NCBI GenBank assembly: GCA_963761655.1 | Contig: CAVXHI010000011.1 | Location: 186,001 to 250,000 of the forward strand | Reading direction: 5' to 3' | From: RYN-122 sp963761655 | Lineage (GTDB): Bacteria; Actinomycetota; Actinomycetes; Mycobacteriales; SCTD01 | Length of the DNA stretch: 64,000 nt | Shown: in pieces, positions 7,677 to 15,762 of the stretch | Layout of the letters: every line of letters begins with the position of its first letter | Position numbering within the stretch: the first letter of the stretch is position 1 | The notes under the pieces: generated by a model | Seen by the model: only the letters and a program-made list of their open reading frames with translations | The model's database searches: none | Told to the model about the DNA's origin: nothing | Translations under genes and position numbers: made by a program

Positions 7677-8811
7677 CGAGCGTCCGACCGATGATCTCCT
7701 TCATGACCTCGGTGGTCCCGCCGTAGATGGTCTGCACGCGGCTGTCGATGAAGGCCTTGGCCACCGGGTACTCCATCATGTAGCCGTAGCCGCCGTGCAG
7801 CTGCACGCACCGGTCGACGACGTTCTTCTGCATCTCGGTGCACCACCACTTGGCCATGGCGGCGTCCTTGACGTCGAACCGCCCGGCGTTGTGCTCGACG
7901 ACGGCCTTGTCGAGGTAGGTCTCGGCCATCTCGAGCTCGGTGGCCATCTCGGCCAGCACGAAGCGGTTGTGCTGGAAGCTCCCGACCGGCTTGCCGAACG
8001 CGGTGCGGCTCTTGCAGTAGTCGAGGGTGATGTCGAAGATCGCCCGGGCCGCACTGACGCCGGTCGCGGCGATGGACAGCCGCTCCTGGGGCAGCTTCTC
8101 CATGAGGTGGATGAAGCCGCCGCCCTCCTTGCCCACGAGGTTCTCGGCCGGGACGCGCACCTCGTCGAAGAACAGCTCGGCGGTGTCCTGCGCCTTCATG
8201 CCGACCTTGTCGAGGTTGCGCCCGCGCTCGAAGCCCCTCATGCCGCGCTCGACCATGAGCAGGCTGAAGCCGTGGGCGCCGGCGTCCGGGTCGGTGCGGG
8301 CGACGACGAGCACGAGGTCGGCGTTGATGCCGTTCGTGATGAACGTCTTGCTCCCGGACAGCACCCAGTCGGTGCCGTCGCGACGGGCCGTCGTCTTGAG
8401 CCCCTGCAGGTCCGAGCCGGCCCCCGGCTCGCTCATGGCGATGGCGGTGATCAGCTCGCCCGTGACGAAGCCCGGCAGCCAGCGGGCCTTCTGCTCGTCG
8501 GTGGTGAGGTCGATCATGTACGGGCCCATGACGTCGTTGTGCAGGGTGAACCCGAGACCGCTGGCCCCGACCCGCACGACCTCGTCGTTGAGCACGACGT
8601 TGTAGCGGAAGTCCTTCACGCCGCCGCCGCCGAAGGACTCGTCGACGTCCATGCCGAGCAGGCCCTGCTTGCCCGCCTCGAGCCAGACCCCGCGGTCGAC
8701 GAGGCCGGCCTTCTCCCACTCCGCGTGGAACGGGACGACCTGCTTGGCGAGGAAGGACCGCGCGGCGTCGCGGAAGGCGTCGTGCTCGGGCTCGAAGAGG
8801 GTGCGCTGCAT
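7669..8811 (-). CDS. acyl-CoA dehydrogenase
   Basis: This 380-residue FAD-dependent acyl-CoA dehydrogenase is a paralogue of the one at 5459-6601. It shows AIAMSEPGAGSDLQGLKT, KTFITNGINADLVLVVARTD, the SRTAFGKPVGSFQ helix, and a C-terminal QTIYGGTTEVMKEIIGRTL in which the usual YEGT is YGGT, common among actinobacterial FadE proteins. It is first gene of the two-gene operon with the hotdog thioesterase. Confidence 0.93.
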   Translation of the reverse strand: MQRTLFEPEHDAFRDAARSFLAKQVVPFHAEWEKAGLVDRGVWLEAGKQGLLGMDVDESFGGGGVKDFRYNVVLNDEVVRVGASGLGFTLHNDVMGPYMIDLTTDEQKARWLPGFVTGELITAIAMSEPGAGSDLQGLKTTARRDGTDWVLSGSKTFITNGINADLVLVVARTDPDAGAHGFSLLMVERGMRGFERGRNLDKVGMKAQDTAELFFDEVRVPAENLVGKEGGGFIHLMEKLPQERLSIAATGVSAARAIFDITLDYCKSRTAFGKPVGSFQHNRFVLAEMATELEMAETYLDKAVVEHNAGRFDVKDAAMAKWWCTEMQKNVVDRCVQLHGGYGYMMEYPVAKAFIDSRVQTIYGGTTEVMKEIIGRTLGV

Positions 8812-8886
8812 GAGGTGATGCTAACCGCCGTTCACACGACGTGGGCGGATACGGTGGCCCACGATGACGAGCCCCGGGAGCGGACG

Positions 8887-9243
8887 ATGAGTGCGTGGCG
8901 TCGGTGCGAGCGTTGCCGCAGGGTCCTGGCCGCGGACGAGTACGACGACGACTCCCCCGTCTGCCGCGCCTGCCTCGCGACGCCGATCACGCCGGCGCCC
9001 AAGCCCGCGAAGGCCGGCCCGGTCACCCGCACCCGGAAGGCGCCCGCCCCGCGGCCGGTCGCCGCAGAGCCCGGCCCCCGGCAACCCCTCATGGGGATCG
9101 TCGGCAGCGGCGACCTCGAGGTCCGCGAGCGCCGGGCCCGGCGCGCCGCCCTCGACGAGCTCGCCGAGGCGCACCCCGAGGAGTTCGCCCAGCTGCTGGC
9201 CGCAGCCCGCCAGGTCGAGGGGCTGCGGAGCAGCAGCAGCTAG
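8887..9243 (+). CDS. small zinc-ribbon protein of unknown function
   Basis: The 118-residue protein begins with a zinc knuckle, CERCRRVL...CRAC (two CxxC pairs about 15 residues apart). A Pro/Ala-rich basic linker follows, then an acidic helix (AALDELAEAHPEEFAQLLAAAR). ATG at 8887 is used because GGGAG lies just upstream. Its stop overlaps the stop of the convergent DUF7455 gene, itself a Cys-rich small protein. The function is unknown; nucleic-acid or protein binding is plausible. Confidence 0.65.
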   Translation: MSAWRRCERCRRVLAADEYDDDSPVCRACLATPITPAPKPAKAGPVTRTRKAPAPRPVAAEPGPRQPLMGIVGSGDLEVRERRARRAALDELAEAHPEEFAQLLAAARQVEGLRSSSS

Positions 9244-9458
9244 TACGCGCTCGGGCTCGGCCTGTGGTTGATGGCGCCCGTGCCGTCCTCGACGTAGAGC
9301 GCGACGCCCTCGAGGGCCGGGGCGTTCTCGCGGGCGTGGTGGCCGCAGAAGAGCAGCTCGCCGGCGCGCAGGACGACGCGGACGAAGGCCTGGGCGCCGC
9401 AGCGGTCGCAGCGGTCGGCGACGGACAGGCTGGGCGCGGTCTGCGTGGGAGCGGTCAT
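9240..9458 (-). CDS. DUF7455 domain protein
   Basis: The 72-residue protein has the pattern typical of DUF7455: ADRCDRCGAQAFVRV...GELLFCGHHARENAPAL, with CxxC and CxHH ligands suggesting one bound zinc. The family is widespread in actinobacteria and uncharacterised. It lies just upstream of the tRNA-Lys gene on the opposite strand. Confidence 0.85.
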   Translation of the reverse strand: MTAPTQTAPSLSVADRCDRCGAQAFVRVVLRAGELLFCGHHARENAPALEGVALYVEDGTGAINHRPSPSAY

Positions 9459-9557
9459 GGGTCCGTCCTCCGTGCTCGTCGGGGCTTCCTGGCACGTCCA
9501 TCGGCAGTGCGGACCGAGACAGGAGGACCGGATCGGCTGCTAGTGTTCTCGGGTCAC

Positions 9558-9631
9558 GCGCCGCTAGCTCAGTTGGTTAGAGCAGCTGACTCTTAATCAG
9601 CGGGTCCGGGGTTCGAGTCCCTGGCGGCGCA
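9558..9631 (+). tRNA. tRNA-Lys (anticodon CTT)
   Basis: The 74-base cloverleaf has acceptor stem GCGCCGC/GCGGCGC, a D-arm with AGTTGGTTAGA, and anticodon stem GCTGA/TCAGC around the loop CTCTTAA (anticodon CTT). The T-arm loop is TTCGAGT and the discriminator base is A. The CCA end is not fully encoded. Its 3' 43 bases are part of the attachment repeat of the island, so the island supplied the 3' half when it integrated and kept the tRNA intact. Confidence 0.97.
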
Positions 9632-10695
9632 CCCCTGTGACCTGGCCTTTCGCCCCTACGGCGAGAGGCCAGAGTCGCTTCCGAGGGCCAACTGCTCACA
9701 GATTGCTCACGGACTTCCCGCGGGACGAGCGCCATGGCCTTCTCGGCAGCGTCTCGGCCGACCCCCTCGAGCAGGTGGCTGTAGGTGTCCACCGTGAGCG
9801 CGATCGTGCTGTGGCCGAGCTGCTTCGACACGACGGCGATGTCGACGCCCGCAGCAAGTCGGAGCGAGGCGGCTCCGTGGCGCAGGTCGTGCAGCCGGAC
9901 CGGGCGAAGGTCCGTACGACGTACGAGGGCGCTGAAAGTCTTGGTGACGTGCTCGGGTGGCAGCGGGTTGCCATCCGACCTGGCGAACACGAGGCCGTGG
10001 TCGATGTAACGAGCGCCGGCCAGGTCGCGCTCTCGGTCCTGCGCCGCGCGGTGGTCGCGCAGCACCGTCAGGGTCCGCTGGTCGAGCTCGACCAACCGCG
10101 CCTCCCCGCTCGCCGTCTTCGGCTGCCCGAACGCTGACGCCAGGTGGACGGTGCTGCAGTACGGACAGGGGCGCCGGGCGCTGTCGTCATTGATCTGCAG
10201 GAGCTGACGCCGGACCACCAGCCGGCCCCGCGCGACGTCCAGGTCCTCCCAGCGCAGCCCCAGCGCCTCCCCTCGGCGTAGTCCTGTCGCGGCGATCGTC
10301 TCGAACAGGGCCGCCATCGGATGCCCGCCGAGGCTGTCCAGGAACGCGCCGAGCTCCTCCGGCTCCCACGGGCGGACCTTGGGCTTCGAGGCCTTGGGCA
10401 GATCGATGTTCGCCGCGGGGTTGTAGTTGATCAGCCTCCGGCGCACGGCCGAGGCGAGCGCGCTGCTCAGGGTCGCGTGGATGCGCCTGATGCTGGTCGA
10501 GCTCAACCGCTTGCCGTCCTCACCCGGACGGGCAGCCTCACGGAGCACCGCCTCGACATGCGTCGGGCGGACGTCGCGCAGACGGAGGTGGCCGAGTCGC
10601 GGCTTGAGGTGCCGCTCGAGGTGCGCCCGGTAGCTCAGGAAAGTGTTCGGACGGGACTGCTGCAGGTCTGGTTGACACTGCTTGAGTTGGATCAT
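9577..10695 (-). CDS. tyrosine site-specific integrase, 5' end replaced by IS3
   Basis: The integrase of the island retains the core-binding domain (TFLSYRAHLERHLKPRLGHL onward) and the catalytic domain. Visible catalytic residues are Arg in ATGLRRGEALGL, HDLRHG, and LGHSTIALTVDTYSHLL with the nucleophile Tyr. The N-terminal arm-binding domain of about 60 residues is missing. The first residues (MIQLKQCQPDLQQ) come from the terminal sequence of the adjacent IS3 element. The C terminus (GTRTPDPLIKSQLL) is the tRNA-Lys gene read antisense, common in tRNA-integrating elements. It is probably defective or at least poorly expressed. Confidence 0.88.
   Translation of the reverse strand: MIQLKQCQPDLQQSRPNTFLSYRAHLERHLKPRLGHLRLRDVRPTHVEAVLREAARPGEDGKRLSSTSIRRIHATLSSALASAVRRRLINYNPAANIDLPKASKPKVRPWEPEELGAFLDSLGGHPMAALFETIAATGLRRGEALGLRWEDLDVARGRLVVRRQLLQINDDSARRPCPYCSTVHLASAFGQPKTASGEARLVELDQRTLTVLRDHRAAQDRERDLAGARYIDHGLVFARSDGNPLPPEHVTKTFSALVRRTDLRPVRLHDLRHGAASLRLAAGVDIAVVSKQLGHSTIALTVDTYSHLLEGVGRDAAEKAMALVPREVREQSVSSWPSEATLASRRRGERPGHRGAPPGTRTPDPLIKSQLL
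9589..9634 (+). repeat. attL-type direct repeat (tRNA-Lys 3' end)
   Basis: The 46 bases from the anticodon loop through the tRNA 3' end (starting ACTCTTAATC, ending GGCGGCGCACCC) are identical to 36751-36796 in the same orientation. This is the crossover repeat left by site-specific integration. Similarity continues weakly into the tRNA terminator hairpin on both sides. Confidence 0.92.
9642..9672 (+). terminator. hairpin terminator after tRNA-Lys
   Basis: CTGGCCT pairs with AGGCCAG, and an inner CGCC pairs with GGCG around a short loop, giving a strong stem 10 bases after the tRNA. It overlaps the 3' coding end of the integrase on the other strand. A related hairpin (CTGGCC...GGCCAG) follows the right repeat at 36803-36834, which would be the original chromosomal terminator. 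Confidence 0.65.
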
Positions 10696-11570
10696 GCCGC
10701 GGCTGCGGCCTGACGTGTGAAGGCGAGTTCGTACTCGACCGGGGTGAGCTTGCCAAGGGCCCGCTGTCGGCGCCTGTTGTTGTAGGTGTGTTCAACCCAG
10801 TGGACGACGGCGTTGTGGAGCTCCTCGCGGGTCCGCCAGCGCCGGCGGTCCAGGACGTTCTTCTGGAGCAGCGCGTTGAACGACTCCATCGCCGCGTTGT
10901 CGCCCGCGGACGCGACTCGGCCCATCGAGCCCTTGAGGCCCGCGGCCTTGAGCACGGCCCGGAAGCTCCGGGCTCGGAACTGGCTCCCGCGGTCGCTGTG
11001 GACGATGACAATGTTCTTCGGGCGGCGGCGGGCGATGGCGGTCCGCAGCGCGGTGACGGCGAGCTGGGCGGTCATCCGCTCGGACAGCGCGTAGCCGACG
11101 ATCTTGTTGCTGAACAGGTCCTTGATCAGGCAGCAGTAGAGCTTGCCCTCGGCGGTGGGGTGCTCGGTGATGTCGGTGACCCAGACCGTGTTCGGCTCCT
11201 GCGCGGTGAAGTCGCGCTGGACGTGGTCGTCGTGGACCGCCGGGCCGGGCGTCTTGCCGCTGCCCCGCCTGCCCTTGCGCACCGTCGCTGACCAGAGCTT
11301 CTGCTGGCTGCACAGCCGCCAGACCCGGCGCTCGCCGACCTTGTGGCCCGCGAGCTCGAGCTCGTCGGCGAGCAGCCGGTAGCCGAACTCCGGGTCGTCG
11401 GCATAGGCGTCGATGAGCATGTTCGTGAAGTACGCGTCGTCGAGGTCGCGCTGGCTGACGGGCTGTCGCAGCCAGCGGTAGTAGGCCTGGGTCGAGTGGC
11501 CGAGCACCCCGCAGGTCAGCCGCACCGGAACTCCTTCGGCGGCCAGGTCACGGACCAGCGGGTAGCTCAT
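10692..11570 (-). CDS. IS3-family transposase OrfB (DDE integrase core)
   Basis: The 292-residue transposase catalytic subunit has an HTH_21 region (DDAYFTNMLIDAYADDPEFGYR) followed by the rve core. The DDE residues are visible in VWVTDITEH (first Asp), IVHSDRGSQF (second Asp) and GDNAAMESFNALLQKNV (Glu). It overlaps orfA by 4 bases. The junction carries the heptamer C-CCA-AAA, allowing a -1 frameshift to make the OrfAB fusion transposase. It appears intact. Confidence 0.95.
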   Translation of the reverse strand: MSYPLVRDLAAEGVPVRLTCGVLGHSTQAYYRWLRQPVSQRDLDDAYFTNMLIDAYADDPEFGYRLLADELELAGHKVGERRVWRLCSQQKLWSATVRKGRRGSGKTPGPAVHDDHVQRDFTAQEPNTVWVTDITEHPTAEGKLYCCLIKDLFSNKIVGYALSERMTAQLAVTALRTAIARRRPKNIVIVHSDRGSQFRARSFRAVLKAAGLKGSMGRVASAGDNAAMESFNALLQKNVLDRRRWRTREELHNAVVHWVEHTYNNRRRQRALGKLTPVEYELAFTRQAAAAA

Positions 11571-11851
11571 TTTGGGAGCGACGCCTGCGCGAAGTAGGCC
11601 GCGGCGCGGCGCAGGATCTCGTTCTCCTGCTCCAGACGGCGCTTCGCTCGACGCAGCTGCACGAGCTCGTTCTGCTCGCTGCTGGTCTGCCCGTCCACGA
11701 CGCCGTCGTCGACGTCTGCCTGACGGACCCAGCGCCGCACGGACTCGACGCTGATGTCGAAGTCGGCGGCGACCTCCGCCTGGCTCAGGTCACCGCGACG
11801 GGCGACCCGCACGACATCACGCTTGAACTCCTCGGGGAACTTCTTCGGCAC
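11567..11851 (-). CDS. IS3-family transposase OrfA
   Basis: The 94-residue DNA-binding subunit has a helix-turn-helix (SQAEVAADFDISVESVRRWVRQ) and a C-terminal leucine-zipper-like coiled coil (ELVQLRRAKRRLEQENEIL). The stop codon directly follows the slippery C-CCA-AAA sequence at 11576-11570, so a fraction of ribosomes should continue into orfB. Confidence 0.95.
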   Translation of the reverse strand: MPKKFPEEFKRDVVRVARRGDLSQAEVAADFDISVESVRRWVRQADVDDGVVDGQTSSEQNELVQLRRAKRRLEQENEILRRAAAYFAQASLPK

Positions 11852-11913
11852 AGAGACATCCTCCCTGCAGGGCAGCGCCCCACAGAACGAGTGTCAACCG
11901 AACCTGCAGCAGT

Positions 11914-12336
11914 CCCGCCTGCTTCCCGAGCTTCGAGGACGCACAGGACTACGTCCGTGCCAAGTCCCACAAGGCAGGGACCGACACGACCATCACACCT
12001 GCGGGATTCGGCGGGACCAGTGCCACGACGACGGGCGCAGCGACCGTCGGGCGGACCTGCTCCGTCTCGAGCTGCACCGGTGCGACGGACGTCTGGTGGT
12101 CACCCAACAGCGCGAACTGCACGCACGCCTACCCCAGCAACGACTACTACCGGAACAACGTCACCTCGTTCCGGTACGCCGACAACCTCGCCTTGGGCGG
12201 GGCCGCCTTGAACTGCAACCGCATGGTGCTCTACCGCGACGGGGCTCAAGGGGGTGCGGGCGCGCTCAACTGCGGTGCAACAGCGCACTGTGGCGACGGG
12301 AACAGCTACTCGTCGCTGTCCTGGCACAACGGTTAG
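11914..12336 (+). pseudogene. secreted-protein fragment, 5' end lost at IS3
   Basis: An open frame runs without a start from the IS3 terminus to TAG at 12336. The piece (CFPSFEDAQDYVRAKSHKAG ... NSYSSLSWHNG, about 140 residues) is rich in Cys, Asn, Ser and Tyr. It contains WWSPNSANCTHAYPSNDYY, and the pattern resembles small exported actinobacterial proteins of the peptidase-inhibitor I36-like type. The signal peptide and promoter are missing. The family call is tentative. Confidence 0.55.
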
Positions 12337-13025
12337 GGCTCGAGCGCCTTCAGCAAGCCTTCGGCGCGGTCAGCCATCTCAGATCGCTGGACGGACTCCG
12401 CGGACCCGGTCGCGATGTTGAGCGTCGCCACACGCCCCCTGCTCAGGCTCGTCAGCGCATCTATACCCCGAGAAGTCGAGAAGACGCGGATGTGACCAAA
12501 CTTGCCTCGCACATCGCGCAGCGGCTGCTCCCGGCTATCGATCATGGCGAGATCGACTAATGCGCTCTCGTCCAACGCGGGATCGAGCGCCTGAACCGTC
12601 AAACGAAGGATCCACACCTCGCCGTCGGGCCTAATCTCCTGAACGTCAACGCCTGCTCCCTCAAGGCGCCTCCGACCTGCCGCCAGTGGGCCGTACTCCT
12701 CCGGCGCGAGCGGGCCAGGCTTCAAGGTCACCGGTGGAACCAGTTCTTGGGAACCAGGACCGATGCTGTCCAAGGCCGTCTGGCTGAGGGTCCGACTGTC
12801 CAGCGACTCGTCCGCCAGCTGCCCCGAATCGCGATGCGCGAGTTCGACGCTGAGCCCACCCGCGAGGACCAACGTGCCTGCCAGCATAAGGCTCCCTGTC
12901 GTAAGCCGCGTCACGGTCCGCCGGCGGCTCGTGCGCAGGATCGACGCCATGTTCGGGGGCGGCGTCGGCTCAGACAGCCGTTCCTGGAAGGTAGCTCTGA
13001 CGGCGTCACCCAGTGGGTCGCTCAT
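12333..13025 (-). CDS. single-pass membrane protein, probable anti-sigma partner
   Basis: The 230-residue protein has a cytoplasmic N terminus of about 45 residues, one membrane helix (LTTGSLMLAGTLVLAGGLSV) and an extracytoplasmic domain ending in SVQRSEMADRAEGLLKALEP. It overlaps the upstream ECF sigma gene by ATGA, the usual arrangement for a sigma/anti-sigma pair. No zinc-finger anti-sigma motif is visible, so the anti-sigma role is inferred from position and topology. Its stop overlaps the stop of the truncated secreted gene on the other strand. Confidence 0.7.
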   Translation of the reverse strand: MSDPLGDAVRATFQERLSEPTPPPNMASILRTSRRRTVTRLTTGSLMLAGTLVLAGGLSVELAHRDSGQLADESLDSRTLSQTALDSIGPGSQELVPPVTLKPGPLAPEEYGPLAAGRRRLEGAGVDVQEIRPDGEVWILRLTVQALDPALDESALVDLAMIDSREQPLRDVRGKFGHIRVFSTSRGIDALTSLSRGRVATLNIATGSAESVQRSEMADRAEGLLKALEP

Positions 13026-13525
13026 GCCTGGTCCTCCCACTGAATGATCGGCATCCGCTGCCGGAGGCTTGCTAGAGCTCGAGCCGCATGCACGCGGACA
13101 GTGCTGGTCTTGCACCCGAGCAGCTCCGCGATGGCGTGATCGGACATGTCCTCGAAGAACCGAAGAACGAGCACGGCCCGCTGCTTGCTCGGCAGGGCGC
13201 TGAGCAGCGGCCAGAGCTGAGAACGGAGCTCGACCCGCTCGAGTGCAGACGACTCCTCGCCTTCGACATCGAGCGGCAAGTCCGACGGCGTCTCGCTGCT
13301 CGAGCGTCGACGCCGCCAACTCACGTACCGGCGCGTGACGGCTCGCTTCACGTACGCCTCCGGGTACTGCATGTCGCCTACCCGTCCCCAGGTCCTGTGC
13401 ACGTCCGCAAGGACGTCCTGGGTGAGGTCCTGCGCCAGACCCATGTCGCCCGTCAGCATGTAGGCGAACTTGACCAGGGCGCCCCATCGCGCCTGCACGA
13501 ACTGCTCGAACGACGGCCCTGCCAC
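13022..13525 (-). CDS. SigE-family ECF sigma factor
   Basis: The 167-residue extracytoplasmic-function sigma factor has region 2 at about residues 10-75 (FEQFVQARWGALVKFAYMLTGD, AYVKRAVTRRYVSWRRRR, typical of the SigE family). Region 4 is at about 105-155 (LPSKQRAVLVLRFFEDMSDHAIAELLGCKTSTVRVHAARAL) with a clear HTH. It is the first gene of a pair with a membrane protein, which would control it in response to an envelope signal. No adjacent target promoter could be identified by eye. Confidence 0.92.
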   Translation of the reverse strand: MAGPSFEQFVQARWGALVKFAYMLTGDMGLAQDLTQDVLADVHRTWGRVGDMQYPEAYVKRAVTRRYVSWRRRRSSSETPSDLPLDVEGEESSALERVELRSQLWPLLSALPSKQRAVLVLRFFEDMSDHAIAELLGCKTSTVRVHAARALASLRQRMPIIQWEDQA

Positions 13526-13668
13526 AGCCCGCCCGACACCGCCCGCCGCCTGCTCATCCTGCGCTGCGGAAGCCGTGGCTCACGACGGCCGACGGTCAGA
13601 CGTTGTTGCGCGACAACTTCCTCGCCGACCACGTAAGCACATGAGCCACCTGGCCGCGTTCTAGGACT

Positions 13669-13971
13669 GTGGAGCACCGGGAGGCACCAAAGACACCCCT
13701 GACAGAACTGCGCGAGCTCCAAGCCTTCGTGGCGGTGGTCAAGTACGGGAGCTACACGGGGGCGGCGCGCGAGTTGCGCTTCGTCCAGTCGACCGTGACC
13801 CGGCACGTGCAGCAGCTCGAGCGTGACCTGCGGCTTCAGCTGCTCGTCCGGTCGTCGCGCGGCGTACAGTTGACCGACGCCGGCCGGCAGTTCCTGCCCC
13901 TGGCCCGTCGCGTCCTCGACGCAGCTCAGCGGGCAGGTGACCTCGCCGCCAGTCTGCGCGCATCCGCCTAG
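13669..13971 (+). CDS. LysR-type HTH-only protein
   Basis: The 100-residue product contains only the winged HTH of a LysR-type regulator (LQAFVAVVKYGSYTGAARELR, TRHVQQLERDLRLQLLVRS, GVQLTDAGRQFLPLARRVL). It stops at TAG where the linker helix to the effector domain would end. The usual 200-residue effector domain is absent and is not found downstream. It is either a truncated remnant or a free DNA-binding module. GTG at 13669 is the start. Confidence 0.75.
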   Translation: MEHREAPKTPLTELRELQAFVAVVKYGSYTGAARELRFVQSTVTRHVQQLERDLRLQLLVRSSRGVQLTDAGRQFLPLARRVLDAAQRAGDLAASLRASA

Positions 13972-14240
13972 GGCGAGGCTCGCGTTCATCTGTCGCTGAG
14001 AGGGGCGAGACTGCCTCCCGTCGTTCGTCACAGCGCTTGCACCCAGTGCCGCTGGCACTCCTGCCTCCTGTTGCAAGGTGATCACCCCCTGCCGGAAGTG
14101 TGGCACGGCGAGTACCACCGCGGGTACATGCATGTCGAGCCCGCATAGACGTACCGGGACAACCTCAACTTCGACCAATGCTCTAGTTGTACCAGCGCTG
14201 GTACGGACTGGAATGGTGTGGCCCCTGAGACTCGGCCCCC

Positions 14241-14486
14241 GTGCCCGAGCCGCAGCATGCCGAGGAGCTGCGCCTGCGGCGTCGCAGCATGCTGGGGCGC
14301 CGAGTGCGCGAACTCCGTGTCGCTAAGGGACTCACCCAGGAGCAGCTCGCCGAGCAGACCGGCTACGACCGCAAGTGGGTCGTCCGCATCGAGACCGCGA
14401 CCCACGGGCCCGCCGTCGATCGCCTGTTCGTCCTCGCGGACGCGCTTGGCGTCACTGCGAGCGGCCTTCTCGAGGATATCGATTGA
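14241..14486 (+). CDS. XRE-family HTH regulator
   Basis: The 81-residue protein is a lone Cro/C1-type helix-turn-helix: LGRRVRELRVAKGLTQEQLA, then EQTGYDRKWVVRIETATHGP, then a C-terminal helix ending LGVTASGLLEDID. GTG 14241 is used; ATG 14290 is an alternative that keeps the whole HTH. It stands alone between a LysR fragment and an IS remnant, so its target is unknown. Confidence 0.8.
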   Translation: MPEPQHAEELRLRRRSMLGRRVRELRVAKGLTQEQLAEQTGYDRKWVVRIETATHGPAVDRLFVLADALGVTASGLLEDID

Positions 14487-14529
14487 CCTGCCGCCGAGCT
14501 AACCCAGCGCTGGTGTCCACCTGATCAGA

Positions 14530-14735
14530 ACAACCCTGGGACTCGTCCGCGAGTTGCGGAACTAGGCCCAGCGGCTCGAGCAGGAGAACGACATCCTTCG
14601 CCGCGCACCGGCCTACTTGCCCGCGACGTCCTCTCGAAATGATGTACTCGCTGGTCCTTGACCTCGCCGCCGACCACATCCCCGGCTTGCCCCTCCGGCC
14701 GCATGGCGTGTTCGACCGGGGGTCCGCTGCGACAC
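14530..14735 (+). pseudogene. decayed IS3-family transposase remnant
   Basis: The plus strand encodes VRELRN-stop-AQRLEQENDILRRAPAYL, matching the OrfA zipper (ELRRENRRLEQENEILRRAAAYF type). About 25 codons later it reads MMYSLVLDLAADHIP, matching the OrfB start (MSYPLVRDLAAEGIP). Both pieces are short and interrupted by stops and gaps, so this is an old fossil in the opposite orientation to the complete IS3 at 10657. Confidence 0.65.
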
Positions 14736-15222
14736 AAGCACACTGCTTCAGCGCTCGGGTCTGTGGATCAGCCGCGCGACCTGCCGGTCGCAATGGGCTG
14801 CGCGTTGCCGCGCAGGCTGGGAGGAACCAGCGGAAGGGGCGCAGCAGACTTACCCAGGGCGCGGGCTGGCGCGCTCCCGGTGCTGGTGCGCCTGGGCCCT
14901 GGGGCCAGGGCTCGTCTCAATGCCGCCGTCGACGCGTGCCTGCTGCTCTCAACGTGGACGAACGGGTCTGGAAGACCGGGCTGCTGAGTGCGGCTCCCGG
15001 ACCGCCCGTGTGCCGTGCGACCGACCCGGGCAAGTTGTCGGACAAGTTGCGGCAGAGCGCTCGGCGCCGGGCGCAGCCCGTGGCGCGTACACAGAACTAG
15101 TAGGGCCTGGAGCGTCTCCGGTCTCTGTCCTGGTGTTGCGGGACCGGGGCCGTCCCGGGCCACTGGGGGCGGTGATCGCTGACCGCGGGATAGTGGGAGC
15201 TCCGCCAGGGACTCCTACCATC
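14736..15222. other. intergenic stretch with no recognisable gene
   Basis: Open frames exist on both strands because the DNA is GC-rich, but none has a family motif or a convincing ribosome site. The last part should contain the promoter of the ECF sigma gene that starts at 15223. I see nothing else in it. Confidence 0.5.
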
Positions 15223-15762
15223 ATGGGCGTGGATGGGTCGGCTAGCGAGGCCGCCTTCGAGGCTGTCGTCGCGCAGGTGCAGGGCCGGCTGCTGCGGACC
15301 GCGCGGCTGCTGGTCGGTCCGGACGGCGCTGAGGATCTGGTGCAAACATCTTTGGCGTCGACGTGGTCCCGCTGGGGTCGGTTGAACGACACGTCGTCGG
15401 CGTCCGTCGAGGCCTACACCCGGCGTGTCATGGCGTCCACAGCCACTCGTTGGGGTCGCCGTCGGTGGAAGCAGGAGATCCCGGCTGAACGTCTTCCGGA
15501 CGACGTCGCGGTACCGGCGCAGTTCGCCGAAGAGCGTCTGGCCCTGCTGGCAGCTCTCGGGAAGCTCCGTCCCAGGTGGCGGGCGGTGATCGTCCTGCGC
15601 TACGCCGAGGACCTGGACGAGAACGCGGTGGCGTCGCTGCTCGACTGCCCTGTCGGGACGGTCCGCAGCAGCGCGGCGCGGGGCCTTGCGCGGCTGCGTG
15701 CGGAGCCAGAACTACAGCACTTGTTCAGCGAGACCACATTGAGCCAGAGAGGCGCGCGATGA
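15223..15762 (+). CDS. SigE-family ECF sigma factor
   Basis: The 179-residue sigma factor has region 2 in AAFEAVVAQVQGRLLRTARLL ... AEDLVQTSLASTWSRWGRL and AYTRRVMASTATRWGRRRW. Region 4 is in LRPRWRAVIVLRYAEDLDENAVASLLDCPVGTVRSSAARGLARL. ATG 15223 fits the family N terminus. ATGA overlaps the next gene, a membrane protein with an external PKD-like domain. It is the second sigma/membrane pair in the island, and its sequence is distinct from that at 13022. Confidence 0.92.
   Translation: MGVDGSASEAAFEAVVAQVQGRLLRTARLLVGPDGAEDLVQTSLASTWSRWGRLNDTSSASVEAYTRRVMASTATRWGRRRWKQEIPAERLPDDVAVPAQFAEERLALLAALGKLRPRWRAVIVLRYAEDLDENAVASLLDCPVGTVRSSAARGLARLRAEPELQHLFSETTLSQRGAR

Larger units (their letters stand above)
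10657..11912 (-). mobile_element. IS3-family insertion sequence, complete
   Basis: An element of about 1.26 kb has terminal inverted repeats of 22 bp (10657-10678 and 11891-11912, two mismatches, outer sequence CTGCTGCAGG) enclosing orfA and orfB. The flanks also match as an inverted repeat for five more bases (CGGGA/TCCCG). No short direct target duplication is visible. It separates two unrelated truncated genes, an integrase and a secreted protein, so the flanks were probably rearranged after insertion. Confidence 0.85.

Noticed and set aside
9940..10200. Zinc-finger-like CPYC in the integrase (RRPCPYCSTVHLA) as a separate gene
   Set aside because: It is in frame within the catalytic domain between conserved integrase blocks and looks like a family insertion, not a separate protein.
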